From positions 12,135,702 to 12,199,701 of the forward strand of contig JAMXIF010001210.1 in assembly GCA_028583685.1 (NCBI GenBank): a stretch of 64,000 nucleotides of DNA, written 5' to 3'. Source of the stretch: Petaurus breviceps papuanus (Eukaryota > Chordata > Mammalia > Diprotodontia > Petauridae). The notes beneath the pieces were generated by a model. The model searched no databases, was not told where the DNA came from, and saw only the letters and a program-made list of their open reading frames with translations. The position numbers and the translations under genes were made by a program. This document shows positions 55,052 to 64,000 of the stretch, piece after piece. Each line of letters opens with the position of its first letter. Position 1 is the stretch's first letter.

Positions 55052-57015
55052 ATGGGAAAGGTGAGTAAAGTATTGCTGGGGGCAGGGGAAGGGTCCCAAG
55101 AAGCAGGATGCCACAATTTAAGGGGCAGGATGAGAGGGAACAACAGCCTTGAATTCTTCTCCCTTTTCAGATCACCTTCTACGAGGACAGAGGCTTCCAG
55201 GGCCGCTGCTATGAGTGTACTAGTGACTATCCCAACCTGCAGGCCTACTTCAACCGCTGCAACTCCATCCGGGTGGAGAGTGGCTGCTGGATGATTTATG
55301 AGCATCCGAATTACTCAGGACATCAGTATTACCTGAGAAGGGGAGACTATCCTGACTACCAGCAATGGATGGGCTTCAATGATACTATTCGGTCCTGTTG
55401 TCTGATACCTCAAGTGAGTTCTGCCTCCATGAGCTAAAAATTGAGAGGCTAGAAAAGTTTTTTTAAAGAAAAGAAAAGAAGACAAAGGTCTAATGAGTTT
55501 CAAATTGTGGCCCAAACACAGCTAAATACAGCAGAAATGCCCAAGAAGATTCTGAGAAACTCACTCTAGGGAGGAGTTTATGACTGTAGAAAATAATCAG
55601 TTGTTTTTTGTTATATCTGCTAGCATTATTTTGTGATCCAGAAATAATTTCAAAAGTCCATTTTTAGAAATTTTTCAGAAATGAAAAGCAAAAAAAAAAA
55701 TCTAGTAATATATAGACTAACTGTGGCCCTATGATGGGAGAAATTCATAAAGTAAAATGTAGACAAATCCCTCTCTTGATCATTTGGAAGTAGGGGAAAG
55801 GGGAAGGGAATAAGCCTTTATATAGTGCTTACTATGTGCCTCATGCAAATATTATCTCATCTGATCCTTCCAACACCCACAAAAGATAGGTACTGTTATC
55901 TCCATTTTACAGATGAGAAAACGAGGCAAAGAAAGGTTAAATGACTTGCTCAGTATCTCACAGCTAGTAAATGTCTGAGGTCAGACTTGAATTCAGGTCT
56001 TCCTGACTCCGGGCCTAGTTCTTTATCTACTGTGCCATCTGGCTGGAGTTAAAAATGATATCAATAGCAATTTCTGGAAGGATATATTCTTTTTTTTTTT
56101 TTTTGCTTTTTGGATGGGGGAAGGTAGGGCAATTGGGGTTAAGTGACTTGCCCAAGGTCATATGGCTAGTTTTTTGGTGTTAAGTGACTGAGGCTGGATT
56201 TGAACTCAGGTCCTCCTGACTCCAGGGCTAGTGCTCTATTCACTGTGGCACCTAGCCACCCTAAAAGGATGTATTCTTATCTGCTTCTGTGTTATAGTAT
56301 GACCCCTGTCAAGCTTCTTTGTCCAAAACAATAAATAGAAAAAAGTCATAAGAAGATATATTTAATGATTTAGCCTCTATGGATCAAAGGAATATCAGAA
56401 ACACACAAAGTAAATTCAGAATTTCTGTTTAACTTTCATCTGTTCATCCATTGAAAATATATTAACATGGGGCAGCTAGGTGGCACAATGAATAGAGCAC
56501 CGGCCCTGGAGTCAGGAGGACCTCAGTTCAAATCCAGCCTCAGACACTTGACACTTAACACTTACTAGCTATGTGACCTTGGGCAAGTCATTTAACCCCA
56601 ATTGTCCTGCCTTCCCCCCTCCAAAAAAAATAAAAGCAGAAAAAAATATATATATTAACATGCTAAACCATCAATAAGCTGAATTCCGAAAATGGCTCAA
56701 TTTGTTGGGGTTTTTTTTTCCTTCTGTTTGTTGCCCAAGCAGACTGGCTCCCATAGGATGAGACTGTATGAGAGAGAAGAATACAAAGGTCTAATGTCAG
56801 AGCTCACTGATGACTGCCCTTGTATCCATGACCGTTTCCGACTGAATGAAATCCACTCCTTCAATGTGCTAGAAGGATGCTGGGTCCTGTATGAAATGCC
56901 CAACTACAGAGGAAGACAGTTCCTGCTGAGACCTGGCGAGTACAGGAGATACCTGGACTGGGGAGCCATGAATGCCAAGGCAGGCTCTTTAAGGCGGGTT
57001 ATGGATTTATACTAA
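55052..57015 (+). CDS. CRYGC: Gamma-crystallin, fourth gene (CRYGC-like)
   Basis: Lens-fibre structural protein, 174 residues. Exons: 55052-55060, 55171-55413 and 56743-57015 (90 codons plus TAA), introns 110 and 1329 bp. Exon 2 ends IRSCCLIPQ; the paired cysteines before Leu-Ile-Pro-Gln are shared with human CRYGC (and the first part with CRYGB) as I recall them. The third Greek key is [18 protein letters not shown], like CRYGC's VSHRLRLYERE..KGLM. The protein ends RRVMDLY. Tryptophans at 43, 69, 131 and 157. It follows the CRYGB-like gene, as CRYGC does in human. The C-terminal domain is unexpectedly near that of the first gene. CRYGD would be expected next downstream but is not in the window. 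Intact. Confidence 0.95.
56090..56263 (-). mobile_element. Marsupial CORE-type SINE, reverse, with TSD
   Basis: T tract, GGCAATTGGGGTTAAGTGAC and head CACCTAGCCACCC. Flanks AGGATATATTCTT and AGGATGTATTCTT are a 13 bp duplication with one mismatch. Confidence 0.9.
56469..56650 (+). mobile_element. Marsupial CORE-type SINE with TSD
   Basis: GGGGCAGCTAGGTGGCACAATG to an A-rich tail. TATATTAACATG occurs on both sides (ending 56468 and 56662). It ends about 90 bp before exon 3. Confidence 0.9.
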
Positions 57016-57052
57016 AATCTGCTTATGCTACCATCTTCTCATTTTGGAACCT

Positions 57053-57058
57053 AATAAA
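57053..57058 (+). terminator. Polyadenylation signal, CRYGC-like gene
   Basis: AATAAA 38 bp after the TAA stop, the same spacing as in genes 1 and 3. Confidence 0.85.
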
Positions 57059-57914
57059 GTATTTAGTTTGTATTATTGGCACTTAATGTCTCCAGTGTTT
57101 ACTTTACATTATATATGAACAGATAACAGTATTATAAATGCTTTAGTAATAAAAGGTTATGGGATGAATGGGGATAACTTCCATTCTGGAGAGCTCATCA
57201 AGGAAAGTTTTAAGGAGAAGGCAAATCTTGGACAAAATTTAGAAGCAGGGGAAGGAAAAAGGCATACCTGGACCTCAGAGCAAAAGCAGGAGGCTGAAAT
57301 GAACAAAGCTTGAGTAAGAGATAGAAAGTAGGTTTGTCCTGTTCATACAAAGAGTATGAATGCTAATGAATTAGGTGATGCTGATAGTTAGATGAGATCA
57401 GATGGCTAGCCTTGAAATATGTGCTAGGAAATTTAGTTTTGATATCAGAAGTATTTGGGAGATGAGGTGACCTCATTTTAATAAAATGCTACTAATTTAG
57501 ACTACAGGATGCCAAGCAAGAGAGGAAGTACAACATAGCGATTTTTAATTTTTTATTATTTTATTAAAAATAATTATGTTTATAATAATATCTATCACTT
57601 TAGGATTTACAAAATGTTCCACCAGTATTGTCTTTGCAAAAATGATATCCTCACCCCAGCCCTAGGAGATTGGTGCTATGTTTATCCCCATTTTGCAGAT
57701 GAGCAAACTGAGTCAAATAGAGGCTAAGTGATTTGCCCAGAGTCGCATAGCTAGTAAATGTCCAAGCTAAGCTTTTAACTCAGGTCTTTCTGACTCCAAG
57801 GTCAGTGTTGTACTTGCAAGTATTGAAAATAGGGATTGAATCTATGATTTCATTTGTGTGAGAAATACCCAATAAGGAAACCTCTACCAATGTAAATGAG
57901 CTTCTCCCCTGTAA

Positions 57915-58170
57915 CTTATGTTGTTATTGAGTTGTTTCAGTCCTGTCCGACTCTCCACAATCTTATTTGGGATATTCTTGGCAAAGATACTGGAGTGGTT
58001 TTTCCTTTTCTTTCTCCAACTCATTTTGCAGATGAGGAAATTGAGACAAACAGAGTTAAGTGACTTGCCCAGGGTCACACAGCTGGTAAGTGTTTGAGGT
58101 CACATTTTAAGTCAGGAAGATGAGTCCTCCTGACTCCAGGTCCAGCTCTCTATGCGTTATGGGGCCACCT
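57915..58170 (-). mobile_element. MAR1-like SINE with RTE-type tail, reverse
   Basis: TTGTTATTGAGTTGTTTCAG, CTGTCCGACTCTCCACAATC, GGCAAAGATACTGGAGTGGT, GACTTGCCCAGGGTCACACA and head GGGGCCACCTAGG, near full length. Confidence 0.85.
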
Positions 58171-58804
58171 AGGCTCAATTTCTAATCTTAGATAATTGAC
58201 GTGAAAACTGAGAGTTTGAATAATTTTTCCAGGGTCAAATAGAAAGATAAATTTCAGAGACAAGACTTGAACCCAGCTTGATCTGGCTTTGAGACTGGCT
58301 CTCTACCCTCTTCACCACAGCACCTCTCACTTTGAAGCACAGTATAATACAAACTACATCAAAGACTTGGGATTTTCTAGGTGTGGAGCCTCCCTCTAAC
58401 ATTGCAGATTGAAACTTGTCTCTAATTTAATAGATGCCAATGACCTAAGCTGAGTGACCTAAGCCAATTCAACAAGCATTTGTGGTGTGTAAGTCACTGA
58501 CTGGCCTAAGCATGGAAGATTAAATAAAAAAAATGAAAAAGACTCCATGTAATTAAGGACCTTACAGGAGACAAACAGTAAACAGATAAATGTAGACAAG
58601 ATAAATGGAGAAAGTGACAACTAAACTCTAACAACTAGAAAGATCTGGAAAGAACTGCCAGAAGTTTAGAGAAGTTAAATTATTTCTTCATACATGGGCA
58701 ATTAGTAAATGAATGGAAGCTTCAAAATGGATTATAAGCTCCTTGAGAGCAGGTCTTGCTTTCATTTTTGCATTGTGTGCCTACCTGGCACACAGTAGGC
58801 TCTT

Positions 58805-58946
58805 GGGGGGGAGGGGAGAAGACAAGGCAAGTAGGGTCAAGTGACTTGCCCAAGGTCACACAGTTAGTAAGTGTCAAGTGTCTAAGGTGGTTTTTGAAGT
58901 CAGATCCTCCTGACTCCAGGGTAGGTGCTCTATTCACTGCGCCAGG
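58805..58946 (-). mobile_element. CORE-type SINE inserted in a MIR-family 3' end
   Basis: Interrupts a MIR-family terminus: GCACACAGTAGGCTCTT before, AGGCTCTTAATAAATGCTTG after. AGGCTCTT at 58797-58804 and 58947-58954 is the 8 bp duplication. Confidence 0.88.
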
Positions 58947-60004
58947 AGGCTCTTAATAAATGCTTGTTGAACTAAATTACGAACATGGTAGAGGCAATTT
59001 TTGGAACCCAGTCTTTCTGCCTCCCAAGTTCAGGCCTCTATCTACTATACTACCCTCTCTCACTTGATGTTTTAAAACATAAATAGGCAATAAAATGACA
59101 AAAGCTTGTGAAAAAGCTACAGTCCCTTGCATGACATGGAGATATATCACAAATACAAAAATGCTTTAACATGGAAGAATGAAAGGTGAGGTCTGAAACT
59201 GATGACATGGAAGGAGTCTCTCACTATTCTTTAGTGCTTTGTTTGGAAAAGTGACTGATTTTAGTTTAGATTTTTCTTGTTCACAAGTAAGAGTCCCAAA
59301 AGTCAAAGAAGAATACATTAATTAATTTGTATTTATTAAGTATTTACTATACGGTCAGGTACTGTGCTAAACACTGGGGATACAGGTACAAACAATGAAT
59401 CAATCTCTATTTGTCAATGGGCTTATATTCTAAGAAGAAAAAACTAATGTGAATATCATATTTAAAAAGAATGCATGCCATGCGTGAGGTATTGTGGGGT
59501 CAAAATTGGTGGAATCTGGGAGGAAGGCTTTATTAGGAAGAAAACTTTGGGACCAAAGATGAATATTTTTCACCAAGGGCCAGCTAAGATTGTTGAAAGA
59601 ACAGTTTATCACAATCACTTAGAAAGACAAACTAGATAAATGCGCAAAAGATCTTTTTAGAGCATTCAGGTACCTTCTTCAAAGACCAGCTCTTCTGTAG
59701 GCAGACAGGTGGGGGATTACAAGAGCAGCATGTTGCAAATAATGCCAGTGATCTCTTTATCAATTGGTTTTTCTTAACTATTTATTTATTCTTAAGGGTA
59801 AGTTCAATTTGGGGGAGGGGTGGAATATCCATAAATAGCTATGAGGCTATATAAGACAAAAGGCATCAATAAAACTAATTTTTATAAATTTTTAAAATGA
59901 GGGAGTTGGGCTAAATAACTCTATGCTACCTTCTAGGTCTAAGTCATATGATTGAAAGTATTAAAACTATTTACATTGTATTGAGTATATTGAAATTAAA
60001 ATTC

Positions 60005-61020
60005 TTAACACAAGTCATTCCCTAATTGATAAATGGTCAAAGGATGTGAACAGGCAGTTTTCAGATGAAAAAATTAAAGGTATCTATAGTCACATAAAAA
60101 ATGCTCTAAATCATTATTGATTAGAGAAATGAAAATTAAAACAACTCTGAGGTACTACCTCACACCTATCAGATTAGTTAATAGAACAGAAAAGGAAAAT
60201 GATAAATGTTGGAGAAGGTGTGGGAAAATTGGGACACTAATGCATCATTGATAGAGTTGTGAACTGATCCAACTATTCTGGAGGGTAATTTGAAACTATC
60301 CCCAAAGGAATACAAAAGTGCATAATCTTTGATCCAGCAATGCCACTAGTAGGTCTGTGAAAAGAGATCATAAAAAATGGAAAAGGACCTACATGTACAA
60401 AAATGTTTATAGCAACTCTTTTTGTGGTAGCAAAGAATTGCAAATTGAGGGGGGCCTATCAATTGGGTAATAGCTGAACAAGTTGTGGCATATGAATGTA
60501 ATGGAATACTATTGTTCCATAAGAAATGATAAGCAGGCAGACTTCAGAAAAACCTGGAAAGACTTATATGAGCCCATGCTGAGTGAAGAGAGCAGAACCA
60601 GGAGAGCGTACACAGCAACAGCAACATTGTGTGATGGTCAACAATGATGGACTTAGCTCTTCTCAGCAATACAATGATCCAAGACAAATCCAAAAGACTC
60701 GTGATTGAAAATGCTAACCACATCCAGAGAATGAACTATGGAATCTGAATGCAGAGTGAAGTATATTATTTTCATTTTGTTTTTTGTTTTTTTTCTTTCT
60801 TGTGGTTTTTCCCTTTTGTTCAGATTCTTCTATCATAGCATGACTAATGTGGAAATAAGTTTAACATGATTGTACACATATAACCTATATCAGATTGCTT
60901 ACCGTCTTGGGGAGGGAGAGGGAAGGGAGTGAGGGAGAAAAATTTGGAACACAAAGTCTTACAAAAATCAATGTTGAAAACTATCTTTACATGTAACTGG
61001 AAAAAATACATTAAGAGAAA
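60005..61020 (+). mobile_element. L1 3' portion with poly(A)
   Basis: From ATTGATAAATGGTCAAAGGA through GTTGGAGAAGGTGTGGGAAA and TTTGATCCAGCAATGCCACT to the 3' UTR CCTATATCAGATTGCTTACC, GTCTTGGGGAGGGAGAGGG and an A-rich tail. Degraded ORF2. Confidence 0.85.
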
Positions 61021-61024
61021 AAAG

Positions 61025-61195
61025 GGGGGCAGTTAGGTGGTGCAGTGAATAGAGCATTGGACATGGAGTCAGGAGGACCTGCTCAAATTCAGCCTCAGAC
61101 ACTTGACACACTTACTAGCTGTGTGACCTTGGGTAAGTCATTTAACCCCAAATGCCCTGCCTTCCCTCCTTAAAAAAAAGAAAGAAAAAAAATTA
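61025..61195 (+). mobile_element. Marsupial CORE-type SINE after the L1 tail
   Basis: GGGGGGCAGTTAGGTGGTGC through TGACCTTGGGTAAGTCATTT to an A-rich tail; it sits directly in the poly(A) of the L1. Confidence 0.85.
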
Positions 61196-64000
61196 AAATT
61201 CTTAGTTCTTCCTAATAGGAAGTTTGTAAGAACCATATTGTTATACTATTTACTTTGCAGACTTCCTCTGTCCTGTGTTTTTCTTCATTTATCATTCTGA
61301 GAAGAGCAATTTTAAAATATATTTTCCTAAATAATCTTCAGACACAGATATGCTCCTTCTAGCCATCCTACTTCTCTCCTCCCCCATTTAAAAATTATCC
61401 CATTGTTAGGGCAAAGAAAAATATTTTGTCCTTGCTAGGGCAGATCTCGGGATTATAGATTTAGAGCTGGGAGAGACCTTCAAAGTCATCAAGCTCAACC
61501 CCTTCAATTTATTGGTACTTGAGCCTCTGATCACTCTCTTGGAGAGCCATGAGAGAGAAAAGAGAGAAGTCATAGACAGAAGAGAATAGGGTGCTGGAAA
61601 AAGTCTTGAGAAACACTCACTAAGGATGCAGGAGTTGGAGAATCTCCATCTCCATCAAAGGAAGAGTAGGCGTGGTCACACATACAGACCAAGAACCTGA
61701 AGAGAGGAGGGTCACAGAAGCCCAGGGAGGAAAGAATGAGGGCTGGCCAGCAGCATCAAAATCTTCAGAAAGGACAATAAGAGTAAAGACTGACAAAGAT
61801 CCACCAGATTTAGAATTGAGAGATCAGCTTCAAGTATGTGATGGGGAAGCAACATGGATTTCAAGAAGATGAAAGGTGAGAGAGTGATTAAAACCTCAAC
61901 AGCAGCAAAGGTAAATTCTTTTCAGAAGTTTGGCAAAGAAAGGGAAAGAGATAGTAGCTCAAAGAGATAGTAGGGTCAAGTGATGCTTGGTTTTTGTTTT
62001 TAGGTTTGGGAAGACCTAGGTATATTTGTAGGCAGTAAGGTGAAAGTCAGTAGATAAGGCCAGATAAGAAGATGGTATACAGAAGGATAATTCATGGACC
62101 AAGTTCCTGGATGAGTCAGGAGAGGATGGGATTGAGGAAACAGGTAAAGGGATTGACCTTAGAGAGAAGAAAAGAGCCAACTCTTCTTCAGAGGCAGAAA
62201 TAAAAGGAGGATGGGTGAAGATATTGGGGAATTTTGTAGGATAAAACAGAAAAGAAGTGACTGATAACAGAGCAGTCTATCTTCTCAGTAATGTAGGAGG
62301 CAAGAACATCTGCTGAGAGCAGAGGGAGCGGAGGAAGCTTTGAGTATTTCAGAAAAGAAGAGATGGCTTAAAATAGCATTGGGGAGAATAAGATAAAAAG
62401 TCAATCGAGGAAAAGGAAAATCTTTGTAGAGGACCCAATGAGGACCAACTGAGATTAGAGAAGGAAAATTGATAGTGGACCCATTTTAAGGGGGGGGGGG
62501 TGACTTCTTTTAACCATATTCCACCATATCCTGTCACCTGAACTTTATTTCCATAGAACCAATCATAAACATTTGTGGATGTATACCTATACTCCTCAAT
62601 GAAATTCTCCAGATAAATGGAGAAACTTATAATTCTGAATCTGTCTTTACAATTCTGAATGTTTCCACTGAAGGAGGGAGCAGGTTGAGGTGAAAACAGA
62701 GTTGGTAGCTTAGAAATTTAATCACTGCCTGCCTAAATAGTCAATCACAGTCTTGGAGACTGAGAACCTAATAGTCTCATTTAATTCAAATAGTTATGTG
62801 AAAATTGTCCTGCTGAGATCTATTTCAGTTTACTTAATTTTAAATTTGTCATCACACATTATTCAGATTCCAATATTATATTATCCTCTCCACTCAGGAA
62901 GAAAAAAATCAAAAATTTTTAAGCAATCTAATATTTGGGTTGAAGAATTATTTTATCTCCTTGACCTTGGAAATATTTCCTGATGAATATTTATTCATTC
63001 TTCCCTTTTGCCCCATGTAAAAAGGTTTATGGAATATCAAGATCCTATGCGATTTATAGCCTCATACATCTGGAGCATTTTTAAAAGTCATAAAGAAATG
63101 AATGAATGAAAAATTATCTTTTCAATACCTCCTATGTCCCTGTTCTGTGCTAAGCATTGGAGATACAAATACAAAAGAAATAAAGTGTATGCCCTCAAAA
63201 AATCCTGAATGGGGGATTGAAATATAAACTACCCACATAGGAGACATGTCCTTACAAAGATAGTGAATTGGACAGCCAAAGGGGAGTAGGTTGACATATC
63301 ACTTCCAAAAACAAGGACAGAGTTGATTGAATCATGGTTTCAGGATTGGAAAAGGGGGAAATCAGGGAAGGGAATAAATATTTCTATAGCACCTACTATG
63401 TGTCAGGCACTGTGCTAAGTGCTTTACAACAACCTTATTACAGATAAAGAACCTGAGGTTAAATCACTTGCCCAAGGTCACACAGCTAGTGTTTAATTTG
63501 AATTCAGGTCTTCCTGACTTCAAGCCCAGTGCTCTATACACTGAGCCACTCTGCTGTCTAGCTGAAGGTACTACACACATGGCATCAAGGCTGCTATTGA
63601 GGCTGGTGAGATAGCCCAAGAGTAGAAAGTGAAGTAAAGTATGACTGGGACGTGTTTGAAATAGTGGACCAAATGAACAAGCCACCAGTCAGGACAGCAA
63701 GACCCCAGGACAGAAGTTGTAGAGATGGCAGGATTGAAAACTCCAAGGTACAGTTTAAAATCCAGGTAGCATTTATCTTCACCGTGAAGCTATTAATTCA
63801 CTGAGGTCAGGGACTGGTTTTTGCTTTTCTTTATGTGCCCAGAGCTTAGTACATAGTAGGAACTTAATAAATGCTGATTAACAACCAACTGTAGCAACAT
63901 TTTAGTCATTCCCAGGTTCTTTTTCATACAACCACCTTGCATCTATGTCTGAACAAAGTTAAGATTTTCAGGAAGGGACAAGAGATTCTGCACTCAACTT

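Larger units (their letters stand above)
55414..56742 (+). other. Intron 2 of the CRYGC-like gene
   Basis: Reverse MIR/THER-like copy at 55800-56045 and two CORE-type SINEs in opposite orientations (listed). The first 380 bp show nothing definite. Confidence 0.6.
57080..64000. other. Region downstream of the fourth crystallin gene
   Basis: No exon of a further crystallin gene was found. Contents: reverse MIR-like copies at 57590-57800, 58190-58330 and 63380-63560; MIR/THER-type segments at 59315-59430 and 63110-63230; a MIR-family 3' end at 63795-63885; and SINE and L1 copies listed separately. 57100-57560 and 61560-62540 are purine-rich, possibly very old reverse L2-type sequence. Nothing definite in 59440-60000 and 62560-63100. 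Confidence 0.55.

Noticed and set aside
57100-64000. Search for a downstream CRYGD-like gene
   Set aside because: No Greek-key exon, MGK exon with TATA, or crystallin 3' end could be found, so any further copy must lie beyond the window.

Overview
This is mammalian, and specifically marsupial, genomic DNA. The evidence is the dense marsupial SINE background (the roughly 150 bp CORE-type SINE opening GGGGCAGCTAGGTGG and longer MAR1-like SINEs with an RTE-derived tail), together with L1, CR1/L3-like, L2 and RTE/BovB-like LINEs and hAT elements. The SINEs suggest an Australian lineage but do not prove it.

The host genes are a head-to-tail cluster of four gamma-crystallin genes on the + strand, starting at 21913, 32456, 44734 and 55052. 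Each has the classic three-exon structure: a 9 bp first coding exon (Met-Gly-Lys), a 243 bp second exon for the N-terminal two-Greek-key domain, and a 273 or 276 bp third exon for the C-terminal domain. All four are open, with consensus splice sites, TATA boxes and AATAAA signals, and encode 174, 175, 175 and 174 residues. The second to fourth resemble CRYGA, CRYGB and CRYGC in the human transcriptional order. The first is an additional copy upstream of the CRYGA-like gene.

Upstream, two exons at 10318-10405 and 12242-12387 match the C-terminal part of C2orf80 (GONDA1), which is CRYGA's neighbour in human, so placental synteny is conserved. Its earlier exons were not found here.

Region by region: 1-10317 is repeat-rich DNA, probably C2orf80 introns or 5' flank; 10318-12387 holds the C2orf80 3' exons; 12388-21700 is a dense nest of LINEs; 21.7-25.1, 32.2-34.3, 44.5-47.1 and 54.8-57.1 kb are the crystallin genes; the 6-13 kb gaps and the last 7 kb are repeats. 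Nested insertions can be read with target-site duplications, including a 173 bp hAT MITE inside an L1, a 420 bp TA-flanked palindromic element, a solo LTR inside an L1 5' end, a reverse-oriented processed retrocopy and a SINE inside a SINE.

The four proteins would be abundant monomeric lens-fibre proteins that raise refractive index. All four promoters share a proximal block (AAATCCCC-like motif, Sox-like T-rich box, TATA) and a second motif about 140-150 bp upstream of TATA, suggesting one lens-fibre programme. No RNA gene, CRISPR array or clearly new functional system was recognised. All identities are hand counts, and comparisons with human proteins are from memory.
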